Shown piece by piece: positions 44,368-53,249 of a stretch of DNA of 64,000 nt (within the stretch, counting starts at the first letter, position 1; the number at the start of each line of letters is the position of its first letter). Made by a program: the position numbers and the translations under genes. Below the pieces are notes generated by a model that was not told the origin of the DNA, ran no database searches, and saw only the letters and a list, made by a program, of their open reading frames with translations. Source of the stretch: Streptomyces sp. NBC_01431 (GTDB taxonomy: Bacteria > Actinomycetota > Actinomycetes > Streptomycetales > Streptomycetaceae); NCBI RefSeq assembly GCF_036231355.1, contig NZ_CP109496.1, positions 7,316,001 to 7,380,000 on the forward strand. The letters are read 5' to 3'.

Positions 44368-45735
44368 GTGGCGTCGACAGGTGAACTGCCCCCCGATCGC
44401 GGCGACGGTGACGAAGACGCGCAAGTGATCGTCGTGGGTGCGGGACCCGCGGGCTCGACCGCCGCCCTGTACCTCGCCCGAGCCGGCGTGGACGTCCTGC
44501 TCCTGGAGAAGAGCGCCTTCCCCCGGGACAAGGTGTGCGGTGACGGCCTCACCCCGCGGGCCGTGCACCAGCTGGTCCGGATGGGCGTCGACATCGACGC
44601 ACCCGGCTGGACGCGCAACCGCGGGATGCGGTGGGTGTGCGGTGGCCGTCAGGTCCACATCGACTGGCCGGCCCTGGGCGGCCAGCCCGACTTCGGCCTC
44701 ACCCGCAGCCGCCACGACTTCGACGACATCCTCGCCCGCCAGGCCCGTGCCGCCGGAGCCCGACTGCGTACGGAGGTCAAGGCGACCGGTCCGCTGACCG
44801 ACCGAAGCGGGCGCATCACGGGTGTCAGCGCCCTCGCCGGAGCGGACAAACAGCCCCGGACCTACCGTGCGTCCCTCGTGATCGCTGCCGACGGTGCCTC
44901 CGCCCGGACCGCCCTCGCCATGGGACTGCGACGCGACCCCCTGCGGCCCGTCGCCACCGCCGGCCGTCGCTACTACCGCAGCAGCACCCGCACCCACGAC
45001 CCCTACCTGGAGCTCTGGGCCGACCTGCGTTGCTCCCGTACCGGCCGTGACCTGCCCGGATACGGATGGATCTTTCCGCTCGGCGACGGACGCGTCAACG
45101 TCGGCCTCGGCGCGCTGCCGCACCGCAACCACGGCTCCATCGACCTCAGGGCCACCCTGGACCAGTGGCTGGCCCGGCTCCCCGAACAGTGGGGTCTACG
45201 GGAGGAGAACGCCGATTCGCCCCTGCGCAGCGCCGCTCTGCCCATGGGCTTCAACCGCCGCCCGCAGTACAGCCGCGGCCTGCTTCTCGTGGGCGACAGC
45301 GCCGGCATGGTCAGTCCATGGAGCGGCGAGGGCATCGTCCAGGCGATGGAGGCCGGTGAAATCGCCGCGGAGGCCACCGCTCTCGCCCTGCTCCGCCCGA
45401 GCGGCGCCGCGCGCGAACAAGCACTGGTCCACTACCCCCGGGAGGTCAACCGCCGCTGGGGCCGCTACTACCGGCTCGGCAACTCCGCCGCCGACGTGAT
45501 CCTCGGACGGTACGGGTACCGCCCCCTCCTCAACCGCCATGTCATGGCATCCCCCGCTCTGGTCCGCACCCTGGCCCGGCTGTTGACCCACGTCGCCGAC
45601 GAACCCTCCCACGACCTCATCGACAGAACCCTGCACACCCTGCTGCGCCTGGTGCCCTCACCCTCCACGCACGAGAAGACCCCGCGCGGTGAACACCGGG
45701 CACCATGTGTGCCCCGCCCACCGTCCACGTCGTGA
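44368..45735 (+). CDS. FAD-dependent geranylgeranyl reductase-family oxidoreductase
   Basis: 455 residues from GTG 44368, chosen because AGGAGG (44356-44361) sits six bases upstream. The Rossmann motif GAGPAG (24-29) is followed by the family signature FPRDKVCGDGLTP and a later FAD motif LLVGDSAGMVSPWSGEGI. Members reduce geranylgeranyl groups of lipids or menaquinone or act as halogenase-like monooxygenases; the CGDG and WSGEGI pattern favours the reductase group, which in actinobacteria includes menaquinone-modifying enzymes. It is divergent from transketolase. Confidence 0.9.
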   Translation: MASTGELPPDRGDGDEDAQVIVVGAGPAGSTAALYLARAGVDVLLLEKSAFPRDKVCGDGLTPRAVHQLVRMGVDIDAPGWTRNRGMRWVCGGRQVHIDWPALGGQPDFGLTRSRHDFDDILARQARAAGARLRTEVKATGPLTDRSGRITGVSALAGADKQPRTYRASLVIAADGASARTALAMGLRRDPLRPVATAGRRYYRSSTRTHDPYLELWADLRCSRTGRDLPGYGWIFPLGDGRVNVGLGALPHRNHGSIDLRATLDQWLARLPEQWGLREENADSPLRSAALPMGFNRRPQYSRGLLLVGDSAGMVSPWSGEGIVQAMEAGEIAAEATALALLRPSGAAREQALVHYPREVNRRWGRYYRLGNSAADVILGRYGYRPLLNRHVMASPALVRTLARLLTHVADEPSHDLIDRTLHTLLRLVPSPSTHEKTPRGEHRAPCVPRPPSTS

Positions 45736-45749
45736 CCATGGCCCGCTGC

Positions 45750-45755
45750 CATACT
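45750..45755 (+). promoter_or_regulatory. -10 element for a leaderless GNAT transcript
   Basis: CATACT sits six bases before the ATG at 45762, and there is no ribosome site. The same spacing is seen at argG. No convincing -35 was found. Confidence 0.4.
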
Positions 45756-45761
45756 CCACCC

Positions 45762-46292
45762 ATGAACGCGAGGACGAAGACGGACGGAATACCGACGGCC
45801 CCCGTGGTGTCCGGCTCCGTGTCGGACCGGCCCATCGCGTGGGCCATGCGCCCGGCGCGGTCCGCGGATGTGGAGGCGATAGCGGAGCTGAAGGCCGTGG
45901 TGATGCGTGCGGACCTGGAGCGGTTGGGCCGTTTCGACGAGCACCGGGTCCGGCAGCGGTTGCGGGATTCCTTCTCCCCGCGCTACACGTCGGTCATCGA
46001 GGCGGACGGTGCCTTCGCGGGCTGTGTCACCTTCCGGCCGGCGGACGACGGACACTGGCTTGAGCACTTCTATCTCGCCCCCGGCGTCCAGGGCCGGGGC
46101 CTCGGCTCGGCCGTCCTGCGGAGCCTGTTGCAGCGCACCGACGCCGACGGCGTGCCGGTCCGCATGATCGTCCTCCAGGGCAGCGCCGCCCAACGGCTCT
46201 ACGAGCGCCACGGGTTCACCGTGGAGGCCGAGGACCCGATCGACGTCCGCCTGGTGCGGCCCCCGGCTGGGCGAGCCCATTCCGGACGGTGA
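45762..46292 (+). CDS. GNAT-family N-acetyltransferase
   Basis: 176 residues, ATG 45762. The acetyl-CoA-binding core is FYLAPGVQGRGLGSAVLRSLLQR (Q-x-x-G-x-G/A), and the final strand is AQRLYERHGFTVEAEDPIDV. The N-terminal motif is AMRPARSADVEAIAEL. GNAT enzymes transfer acetyl from CoA to amines of small molecules or proteins; the substrate is unknown. The gene lacks a ribosome site and may be translated from a leaderless mRNA. It starts 26 bases after the flavoprotein gene. Confidence 0.9.
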   Translation: MNARTKTDGIPTAPVVSGSVSDRPIAWAMRPARSADVEAIAELKAVVMRADLERLGRFDEHRVRQRLRDSFSPRYTSVIEADGAFAGCVTFRPADDGHWLEHFYLAPGVQGRGLGSAVLRSLLQRTDADGVPVRMIVLQGSAAQRLYERHGFTVEAEDPIDVRLVRPPAGRAHSGR

Positions 46293-46341
46293 CCCGGGCG
46301 CCGGAACGCCGCCGCTGGCGGCCGGACTCCGCTCGCGCCGG

Positions 46342-47124
46342 TCAGCCGGCCGGGGTGCGTACGGCCTGGCGGACTTTCGCCGCGGTGTCGGCGTCCTCGT
46401 CCAGGGTGACGCCGGTGCCGCCCGAAGCGAAACTGTTGGGGTCGATCACGGTGACCTGGCCGAGCGTGGAGTGATCGGCCCAGACACACACCGGGTAGGT
46501 GGTCGCGGGGTCCGACGGGGCGGTGGGATCCGAGACCTTGAGCATCTGGCATTTCATGACGGCGTCCTCAAGGCCGCCGGGGGCCACGTTCTGGGGTACC
46601 CCCACGGCCGTCCTCTTGTCCCCGGGCCCCCGCGAGTCGGTGAGCCGGGCGATCTCGTGGTCGACCGCCCGGTCGGGGTCGTCGATCGTTCCCCAGGCTC
46701 CCGAGAACTGCACCTGCTGCCGTGAAGCGGATGACCCCGACTTGTAGTGGGCGGACACCCCCTTCGCGTTCCGGATCCCCGCCTCGGCGTACGAGGTCAT
46801 GTCCTTGTCGGTGATCCGGATGATGATGTCGGGATCGATCACGAACACCCCGTCGAGCAGGCTCGGCGGGACCGTCAGCTTGTACGGCCTGGGCGGCAGA
46901 GAGGCGCCCGCGGACGTGGCGGCCGGACCGGTGTGGTCCTCGCCGAGCAGAAAGCCGGCGGCCCCGGCCACGCTGATGGCCACGACGACGGCGGCCACGA
47001 GCAGCGTCTTGGTGGTCCGGCGTGCCGCAGGCGGAGGGGGCGGCGGCACCGTTCCGTACAGGGGCGGCCCATATCCAGGGGCGGCCGACTGCGTGCCGTG
47101 CGGCGGCGGCTGATGGTGGCTCAC
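46342..47124 (-). CDS. Membrane-anchored protein with a single helix and extracytoplasmic domain
   Basis: 260 residues from GTG 47124. The cytoplasmic start is Pro/Gly-rich (HHQPPPHGTQ, VPPPPPPAARR). It is followed by a membrane helix TLLVAAVVVAISVAGAAGFLLG and a domain of about 195 residues with PYKLTVPPSLLDG, VAPGGLEDAVMKCQM and YPVCVWADHSTLGQVTVIDPNS. The plan is frequent in Streptomyces proteins of unknown function. Two cysteines in the outside domain could pair. Its upstream region holds an exact 24-bp palindrome. Confidence 0.83.
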   Translation of the reverse strand: MSHHQPPPHGTQSAAPGYGPPLYGTVPPPPPPAARRTTKTLLVAAVVVAISVAGAAGFLLGEDHTGPAATSAGASLPPRPYKLTVPPSLLDGVFVIDPDIIIRITDKDMTSYAEAGIRNAKGVSAHYKSGSSASRQQVQFSGAWGTIDDPDRAVDHEIARLTDSRGPGDKRTAVGVPQNVAPGGLEDAVMKCQMLKVSDPTAPSDPATTYPVCVWADHSTLGQVTVIDPNSFASGGTGVTLDEDADTAAKVRQAVRTPAG

Positions 47125-47281
47125 GTCTGGGCTGACCTCTCCCGATCGTCTTCTGTCGCGCCCCATCCTGGACGACAGCCCGCGGACCGCGTGACGCAGG
47201 GTGGGGCCCCGGACCGCGACCGTCGTCCGGGCCCGTCGAGTGCTGGGCGAATCTCCCGTACGGCGGGACGGCCCCGGGATC

Positions 47282-47305
47282 GGCATCATCACGGGTGATG
47301 ATGCC
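47282..47305. promoter_or_regulatory. Perfect 24-bp palindrome upstream of the anchored protein
   Basis: GGCATCATCAC and GTGATGATGCC are exact 11-bp arms around GG, about 160 bases before the start of the minus-strand gene. Its size and symmetry suit an operator for a dimeric repressor such as TetR. No regulator gene is adjacent except the damaged MerR gene further away. Confidence 0.5.
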
Positions 47306-47384
47306 AACTCCCTTGCCGGGCACGCCCGTTGCGGGTAGCCGACTCAGTCGGATGGACGATCATCAGTGACGTGGCGGCGGCCGA

Positions 47385-47434
47385 ATTGAAGTTCACCGAG
47401 GGGCTCGCCATTGAAGTTCACCAAGAGGCTCGCC
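47385..47434. repeat. 25-bp tandem duplication
   Basis: Two head-to-tail copies (47385-47409 and 47410-47434) begin ATTGAAGTTCACC and end GGCTCGCC, differing at two positions. They are AT-richer than the neighbourhood and lie just beyond the damaged glycosyltransferase. Confidence 0.85.
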
Positions 47435-47461
47435 GAACCCGGCGCCGCAGTGGGGTAGCGG

Positions 47462-48200
47462 TCACGACCCGGTCAGCCGCTCAATGGCCTTGAGCGCGCG
47501 GCCCGCTCCGTCCTCCGTGGCCATGTGGCGCGCGGCGGTCGCGGCCGCCCGGGTGTAGGACGCCTGCCGGGTTACTCGGCCGAGCGCGTCGGCCAGCCGT
47601 TCGACGGTGAGAAAGCGGAGGGGGACGGGGTCCGTGGCGGCCCCGATCGAGGCGAGCCGCGCGGCCCAGAACGGCTGGTCCGCGGTCACCGGCACCGTGA
47701 CCGACGGCACTCCGGCGCGCAGCGCGGCCGCCGAGGTGCCCGCGCCGGCATGGTGAACCACCGCGCCCAGACGGGGGAACAGCAGGGCGTGCGGTGTGTC
47801 CCCGATGGTCAGGACGTCATCCCCGTCCGCCGCGATCCCCGCACTGCCGGACTGGAGAATCCCGCGCAGCCCGGCCCGCCGCAGGGCGCGTACGGCGATC
47901 TCGCTCAGGCGCTCGCCCTCCCCGGCCGCCATGCTCCCGAAGCCGATCAGGACGGGACGGGGTCCCGCGGCGAGGAAGTCCTCCAGGTCAGTGGGCAGCC
48001 GCCCGGCGGCGTCGAGGTACGGCCACCAGGTGCCGACGACCTCCATGCCGGAGCGCCAGACCGGCCTCCCGTACAAGAGGCGCGAACGCGTCCGTGGTGG
48101 CCAGGGCGACGTCGTACCCGGCACGGCGGAGTTCGCCGCCCAGCCCGGTGTAGGGCGCCACATCGCCGCGCGATCCAGCTGTGGCGATCAGGATTCTCAT
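47462..48200 (-). pseudogene. Macrolide-type (MGT) glycosyltransferase with internal deletion and frame change
   Basis: ATG 48200 begins MRILIATAGSRGDVAPYTGL and continues through DAFAPLVREAGL, the N-terminal acceptor side of GT1 enzymes such as those glycosylating macrolides. At about 48065-48080 the reading frame changes. The other frame continues with WRSGMEVVGTWWPYLDAAGRL and the intact donor-binding half: VLIGFGSM, then LLFPRLGAVVHHAGAGTSAAALRAGVPSVTVP and ADQPFWAARL. The two halves total about 246 codons where family members have about 400, so some 160 codons between them are missing. The product cannot be functional as written. It overlaps the stop of the MerR gene (ATGA), so the pair was an operon. 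Confidence 0.82.
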
Positions 48201-48996
48201 CGGTCTTCCTCGGATTCGGTACGGGAGTCACAGCTGCGCCGGGCGTTGGCGTGGATCGCCTCGCACAAGTAGCCGGCGAGGCCGCGACGTTGCTGGGACT
48301 GCGGTACGACCAGGGCGAAGGCACGAGGATCGGCGGCGAAGTCGTCCGCGATGCGCCGGTGTACGTCGGGCGGGCAGGGCGTGAACCAGCGGGTGAGATG
48401 TTGGCGGTGCTCCTCGGCGTGGTCCATGGCTCGGTCGCCGTCGCCGGGCTCCCCGTCGGCGAAGGCCGCGAGCAGCTCCGCCGCCAGGCGGCGGCCTCGC
48501 CCATGAGGCGCCGCCAGTCCTCCTTGGTGTGGGCGGACGCGCGGGCCATCGCCTGCCGGTGTGCGTCCGAGTGCTCCCACTTCACCTGCGCCTCGGTGGC
48601 GTAGCTGAGGTCGAAGGTCACCTCACCGAACACCTCGGCGCGCTCCTCGGGTCTCAGCGACACCCCGGTCCGCTGCACCTCGATGGCCCGCTCCGTCGCC
48701 TCGTCCAGGCGCTGAAGCCTGGCGATCTCTGCCCGCAACTCCTGCTGCCGGGACCGTAGTTGAGCCAGCACCTTCGCCTGCGGACCATCGAGAAGGGTGG
48801 CGGTCTCATCGAGGGAGAAGCCGAGTCCGCGGTAGAAGAGGATCTGCTGGAGGCGGACCAGATCGGCGTCGCCGTAGCGCCGGTAGCCGGCGCGACTGCG
48901 CCCGGTGGGGGAGAGCAGACCCGCCTTGTCGTAGTGATGCAGGGTGCGCACGGTCACCCCGGCGAACGCCGCGACCTGCCCCACTGAGTAACTCAT
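48197..48996 (-). pseudogene. TipA-type MerR regulator interrupted by a frameshift
   Basis: ATG 48996 starts MSYSVGQVAAFAGVTVRTLHHYDKAG, a clear MerR helix-turn-helix, then GYRRYGDADLVRLQQILFYRGLGF. A coiled linker and the TipAS drug-binding domain follow (RPEERAEVFGEVTF, HTKEDWRRLMGEAA). At about 48485-48498 the TipAS domain leaves this frame and resumes in another with LAAELLAAFADGEP, MDHAEEHRQHLTRWF and GLAGYLCEAIHANARR, ending at 48197. One missing base in the GCCGCCGC tract explains it. It is either a real null mutation or a sequencing error. Intact TipA proteins activate genes on binding thiopeptides or other drugs. The partner gene downstream is also broken. Confidence 0.82.
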
Positions 48997-49198
48997 CCAC
49001 CCGTCCTTTCGCCCGGCCCCAGCCTCAAGCCTGACGTAGGGGGAGGGTCAACCCGCGAACCGGCCGGCGGCCCCGAGGGCGGCGCCGCCTTCACGGTCAC
49101 CCTGCCGCCGGGCCGACACCCGGGTGAGTCCGTGCGGCACGTCCGCGCATTTCCCGCACAATGCGCCGCTGGTCTCCTGGCACCCGGTAGACAGGGCC

Positions 49199-51433
49199 AT
49201 GACCATCAACACCGCATCGGCCGCCGTGGGCGGTACTGGACGGCTGCATCGCCTGGGGCGCGGGTGCGCCCGGCACGCCTGGCGGGTCGTCATCGCCTGG
49301 CTGGTCCTGCTCGTCGCGTTCGGCGCGGCCGACGCGTGCTGGGGCGGCAGCTTCGCCGACAGCTTCTCGCTGCCGGGCACCAGTACCCAGACCGGCGCCG
49401 ACCTGCTCAAGGCCCACGGCGGTACGTCGGGGACGGCGGCTCCGATCGTGATCAAGTCCGACCGGGGTTCGGTCGCCGGCCACCGGTCCTCCGTCGCCGC
49501 GACGGTGAAGAACCTCGAGCACCTGGCGGAAGTCGCCTCCGTGACCAACCCGCTGACCACCCACGGCGCTGTGTCCGCCAAGGGCGACATCGCCCAGATC
49601 GTCGTGACGTTCACCCGCGATCCGGCGGGCTTCGACCACTCCTACGTCGGCAAGGTCGACACCGCGGTCCGGCCACTGCGCGCCGACCACGTCACCGTCG
49701 ACTACGGCGACCCGCTGGGACAGCTGGCCGCGCCGAAGTCCGCCGACCGGACCTCGGAGATCATCGGCCTGGGCGTCGCCGTGCTGGTCCTGCTGATCGG
49801 CTTCGGCAGCGTCGCCGCCGCCGGACTGCCGCTGCTGACCGCGGTGCTCGGCCTGGCCGTCGGACTCGGCGGACTCGGCCTGCTCGCGGCGCAGTTCAGC
49901 TTCGGCAACGCGGCCCCGACCCTGGCCGCGATGATGGGCCTGGGCGTCGGCATCGACTACGCGCTCTTCCTCTCAACCCGCTACCGCGCGCTCCTCGGCG
50001 ACGGCCTGGAACCCGCCGAGGCGGTCGGCCGCACCGTGGCCACCAGCGGGCGCTCCGTCCTGGTCGCCGCCGCGACCGTGGCCATGGCGCTCGGCGGCCT
50101 GTATGTCTCGGGCATGAGCTTCGTCGGCACGCTCGGCGTCGCGGCGGGGCTGACCGTCGTCGTCACGGCGGCCGCCTCGGTCACACTCACCCCCGCGCTG
50201 CTGGGACTGCTCGGGCACCGAATCGACCGCCTCCGCGTCCGCACGCCGGTCGCCGAACCCACCGGCACCCACGACATCTGGCACCGTTGGGCAGCGAGGA
50301 TCGCCCGTCGCCCGTGGCTCTTCCTCACCGCGGGCCTGCTCCTGCTCGGGCTCCTCGCCGTCCCGGTCGCCTCGATGCACCTGGGCCACGTCGACGCGGG
50401 CGCCCAGCCCACCACCAGCACCGACCGCCGGGCCTACGACCTCATCAGCCAAGGCTTCGGTCCCGGCGCCAACGGCCCGATCACGGTCGTCACTCAGCTC
50501 GACCACAAGCAGGTCGCCGACCAGGCCCGGAGCCAGGCCCTCGCAGGCACGCTGCGACACGACCTGGCGGCCGTGGCGGGCGTCGCGTCGGTGACGCCCC
50601 CGAAGCCCAGCCCCGACCACGCCGTGCTGGTCACCAGCCTCACCCCGACCACCGGCCCGCAGGACCGGGCCACCACCGACCTGATCCACACGCTCCGGCA
50701 CAAGACCGTGCCCGCCGCGCTCTCCGGCACCGGCGCGACCGGCTTCGTCACCGGCCCCACCGTCGCGGGCCAGACCTTCACCGACACCCTCGTCGCCAAA
50801 CTACCGCTGATCATCGGCGTGGTCGTGGCCGCCGCGTTCGTACTCCTGCTCTCCGTCTTCCGCAGCCCGCTCGTCGCGCTGAAGGCCGCCGTACTGAACC
50901 TGTTCTCCCTCGCCGCCGCCTACGGTGTGGTGGTCGCGGTCTTCCAATGGGGCTGGGGCGGAGCGTTGTTCGGTGTCACCGAGAAGGTGCCCGTCGAGTC
51001 GTACGTGCCGATGATGATGTTCGCGATCGTCTTCGGACTCGCCATGGACTACGAGGTCTTCCTGCTGTCCCGTATCCGCGAGACGTGGTTGCACCGCGGC
51101 GACAACCATCTGGCCGTCGCCACCGGCCTGGCCGCCACGGCGCGCGTCATCACCTGCGCCGCCCTCATCATGACCAGCGTCTTCCTGGCGTTCATGCTGT
51201 CCCCGAACGTCGTGGTGAAGATGCTCGCGCTCGGTCTCGGTGTCAGCGTGATCCTCGACGCGACCGTGGTCCGCCTGCTGCTCGTACCAGCGACGATGTA
51301 CCTGCTCGGGCGCGCGAACTGGTGGATCCCCGGGTGGTTGGACCGCCACCTCCCGAGGCTCGACCCGGAAGGCCCCGCGGCCGAGCCGGCACCCGCATCC
51401 GCTCCGGTACCGGCGAAGCAGTACCAGGGATGA
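49199..51433 (+). CDS. MMPL-family (RND-like) transporter
   Basis: 745 residues from ATG 49199. Two homologous halves each have a first membrane helix, an outside loop and a bundle of five helices. The family motifs are GIDYALFLSTRYR in the first half and AMDYEVFLLSRIRE in the second, with the buried Asp-Tyr pairs expected for proton-coupled RND-type exporters. The N-terminal helix (RVVIAWLVLLVAFGAAD) and loop (GTSTQTGADLLKAHGG) fit. MMPL proteins export lipids or hydrophobic metabolites. No regulator or accessory protein is adjacent. Confidence 0.95.
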   Translation: MTINTASAAVGGTGRLHRLGRGCARHAWRVVIAWLVLLVAFGAADACWGGSFADSFSLPGTSTQTGADLLKAHGGTSGTAAPIVIKSDRGSVAGHRSSVAATVKNLEHLAEVASVTNPLTTHGAVSAKGDIAQIVVTFTRDPAGFDHSYVGKVDTAVRPLRADHVTVDYGDPLGQLAAPKSADRTSEIIGLGVAVLVLLIGFGSVAAAGLPLLTAVLGLAVGLGGLGLLAAQFSFGNAAPTLAAMMGLGVGIDYALFLSTRYRALLGDGLEPAEAVGRTVATSGRSVLVAAATVAMALGGLYVSGMSFVGTLGVAAGLTVVVTAAASVTLTPALLGLLGHRIDRLRVRTPVAEPTGTHDIWHRWAARIARRPWLFLTAGLLLLGLLAVPVASMHLGHVDAGAQPTTSTDRRAYDLISQGFGPGANGPITVVTQLDHKQVADQARSQALAGTLRHDLAAVAGVASVTPPKPSPDHAVLVTSLTPTTGPQDRATTDLIHTLRHKTVPAALSGTGATGFVTGPTVAGQTFTDTLVAKLPLIIGVVVAAAFVLLLSVFRSPLVALKAAVLNLFSLAAAYGVVVAVFQWGWGGALFGVTEKVPVESYVPMMMFAIVFGLAMDYEVFLLSRIRETWLHRGDNHLAVATGLAATARVITCAALIMTSVFLAFMLSPNVVVKMLALGLGVSVILDATVVRLLLVPATMYLLGRANWWIPGWLDRHLPRLDPEGPAAEPAPASAPVPAKQYQG

Positions 51434-51446
51434 GCCGCAGTGGCCC

Positions 51447-53054
51447 TCAACTCGCCCCGTCACCCGGGGGTTTGTGCCGGGCGCCGGGGTGGCGCAGCCG
51501 GATCCAGGCGTCCCGGGCGTGACGTCCGGCGGACGTGCGGCTGCGGGCGACCAACGTGCGCGCGTCCTCGGCGGTCTCGACCATGGGCCCCGAACCGCGC
51601 AGCGGGCGCCCCGCCGTCTCGTGGAGGAAGAAGGTCGAAAGCAGTCCGACGGCTCCGGCCACCATCAGGTAGTACGCCGGGACCATGTTGTTGCCCGTCT
51701 GCTCCACCAGGGCGGAGGCGAACAGCGGGGTCGTGCCGCCGAACAGCGACACCGAGACGTTGTACGCGATCGACAGCGCGCCGTACCGCATCCTCGTGGG
51801 GAACAGGGCGGGGAGCGTGGCCGCGGCCGTGCCGGCGAAGGACACCAGCAGGAGTCCGAGGATGACGCACCCCAGCGCCGGCAGCAGGATGCCGCCCTGC
51901 CGGATCAGCAGGAACGCCGGGTAGGCGAGGGCGACCAGTGCGATGCTGCCGGCCATGAAGACGGGACGGCGCCCCCACCGGTCGGAGGAGTGGCCGACCG
52001 CGGTGATGCACAGCACCACGAGCAGCATGGTGCCGAGCACGAGGAGTTGGGCCGTGGTCTCGTCCTGGTGGAGCGTGGCGGTCATGTACGTCGGCAGGTA
52101 CGAAGTGACCATGTAGTTGGTGACGTTGTACAGCAGGACCAGACCCATGCAGATGAGAACCGCGTGCCAGTGGCGGGTGAAGATCTCCCTGAGGCGCCCC
52201 TTGCCGGACTGGCGAGCCGCCTCCACCGGGTCCTCCGAGCGGTCCGCATGCGCCCTGCTCTGCGCGACTTCCTGCTGGAAGGCGGGTGTCTCCTCCAGCT
52301 TCAGCCGCATGTACAGACCGATGAGACCGAGTGGACCCGCCACGAAGAACGGGATGCGCCACCCCCAGCTCTCCAGGCCGTCGGTGCCGAGCGCCAGGGT
52401 CAGAACGGTGACGAGACCCGAGCCCAGCGAATATCCGACGAAGGTCCCGAAGTCCAGCCAGCTGCCCAGGAATCCGCGCCTCCTGTCGGGCGCGTACTCG
52501 GCGATGTACGTGGTCGCGCCCGCGTACTCGCCGCCGGTCGAGAAGCCCTGGACGAGTCGGCAGACGAGCAGCAGCAGGGGGGCCACGAACCCCACCGCCG
52601 CGTAGGTCGGCAGGAAGCCGACCGCGAACGTGCTCAGCGCCATCATGATCATGGTGGCGGCGAGCACCTTCTGCCGTCCGATGCGGTCGCCCAGCGGGCC
52701 GAACACGAGGCCGCCCAGCGGGCGCACGAGGAACGCCGCGGCGAAGGTGGCGAACGCCGAGACGACCTGGGCACCGGGGGAGCTGGACGGGAAGAAGACC
52801 TTTCCCATCGTTCCGGCCAGATAGGCGTACACGCCGAAGTCGAACCACTCCATGGTGTTGCCCAGGGCCGCGGCCGTCACGGCCCGGCGCACCTGAGGAC
52901 GGTCGGCGACCGTGACGTCCTGCTCGCCCAGCGACCGCTTGCGCCGGCGCAGCACGGTGCGCAGCATCCGGTCGGTGGCTGGGTGGGACTGCCGTGCTCC
53001 CCGGCCCTGCCCACGGTCCGCGCCCGGAGTCTGGCGCCGAGAGGGATCCGTCAC
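51447..53054 (-). CDS. MFS transporter, metabolite:H+ symporter (MHS) family
   Basis: 535 residues from GTG 53054, which has GAGAGG six bases upstream. The N-terminal 50 residues are polar, then AAALGNTMEWFDFGVYAYLAGTMGKVFFP opens helix 1 of the MHS group (relatives of ProP, ShiA and KgtP). Further motifs are RPLGGLVFGPLGDRIGRQKVL (motif A) and LVQGFSTGGEYAGATTYIAEYAP. Twelve helices can be traced; the tail is Arg-rich. Substrates of the family are osmolytes, dicarboxylates or shikimate. It converges with the MMPL gene. A TetR gene on the same strand lies 195 bases upstream and may control it. Confidence 0.92.
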   Translation of the reverse strand: MTDPSRRQTPGADRGQGRGARQSHPATDRMLRTVLRRRKRSLGEQDVTVADRPQVRRAVTAAALGNTMEWFDFGVYAYLAGTMGKVFFPSSSPGAQVVSAFATFAAAFLVRPLGGLVFGPLGDRIGRQKVLAATMIMMALSTFAVGFLPTYAAVGFVAPLLLLVCRLVQGFSTGGEYAGATTYIAEYAPDRRRGFLGSWLDFGTFVGYSLGSGLVTVLTLALGTDGLESWGWRIPFFVAGPLGLIGLYMRLKLEETPAFQQEVAQSRAHADRSEDPVEAARQSGKGRLREIFTRHWHAVLICMGLVLLYNVTNYMVTSYLPTYMTATLHQDETTAQLLVLGTMLLVVLCITAVGHSSDRWGRRPVFMAGSIALVALAYPAFLLIRQGGILLPALGCVILGLLLVSFAGTAAATLPALFPTRMRYGALSIAYNVSVSLFGGTTPLFASALVEQTGNNMVPAYYLMVAGAVGLLSTFFLHETAGRPLRGSGPMVETAEDARTLVARSRTSAGRHARDAWIRLRHPGARHKPPGDGAS

Positions 53055-53249
53055 GCTCAGCCTCTCTGCCGGTCCTCGTGCTGGAGCTTCCCATCCTGCG
53101 CGTACGGACACCGGGCCGTCCTTTCCGGGTGACCCGTTCGGGGCACGGCGTGTGTCCCCACCAGGCCGCGCAACGGCATGCCGGGCGCGCTGTGAGCGTG
53201 CTGCCACGCGAACCTGGGGAAGGGGCGGTCCTGCGCGTCTGACGCGGGC

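Larger units (their letters stand above)
47125..47461. other. Intergenic region with palindrome and tandem repeat
   Basis: 337 bases carrying the 24-bp palindrome (47282-47305) and the 25-bp tandem duplication (47385-47434). No gene is visible. Confidence 0.6.

Noticed and set aside
48197..48580. A separate small gene of 127 codons on the minus strand
   Set aside because: Its sequence is the second half of the TipAS domain of the adjacent MerR gene, so it is part of a frameshifted gene.
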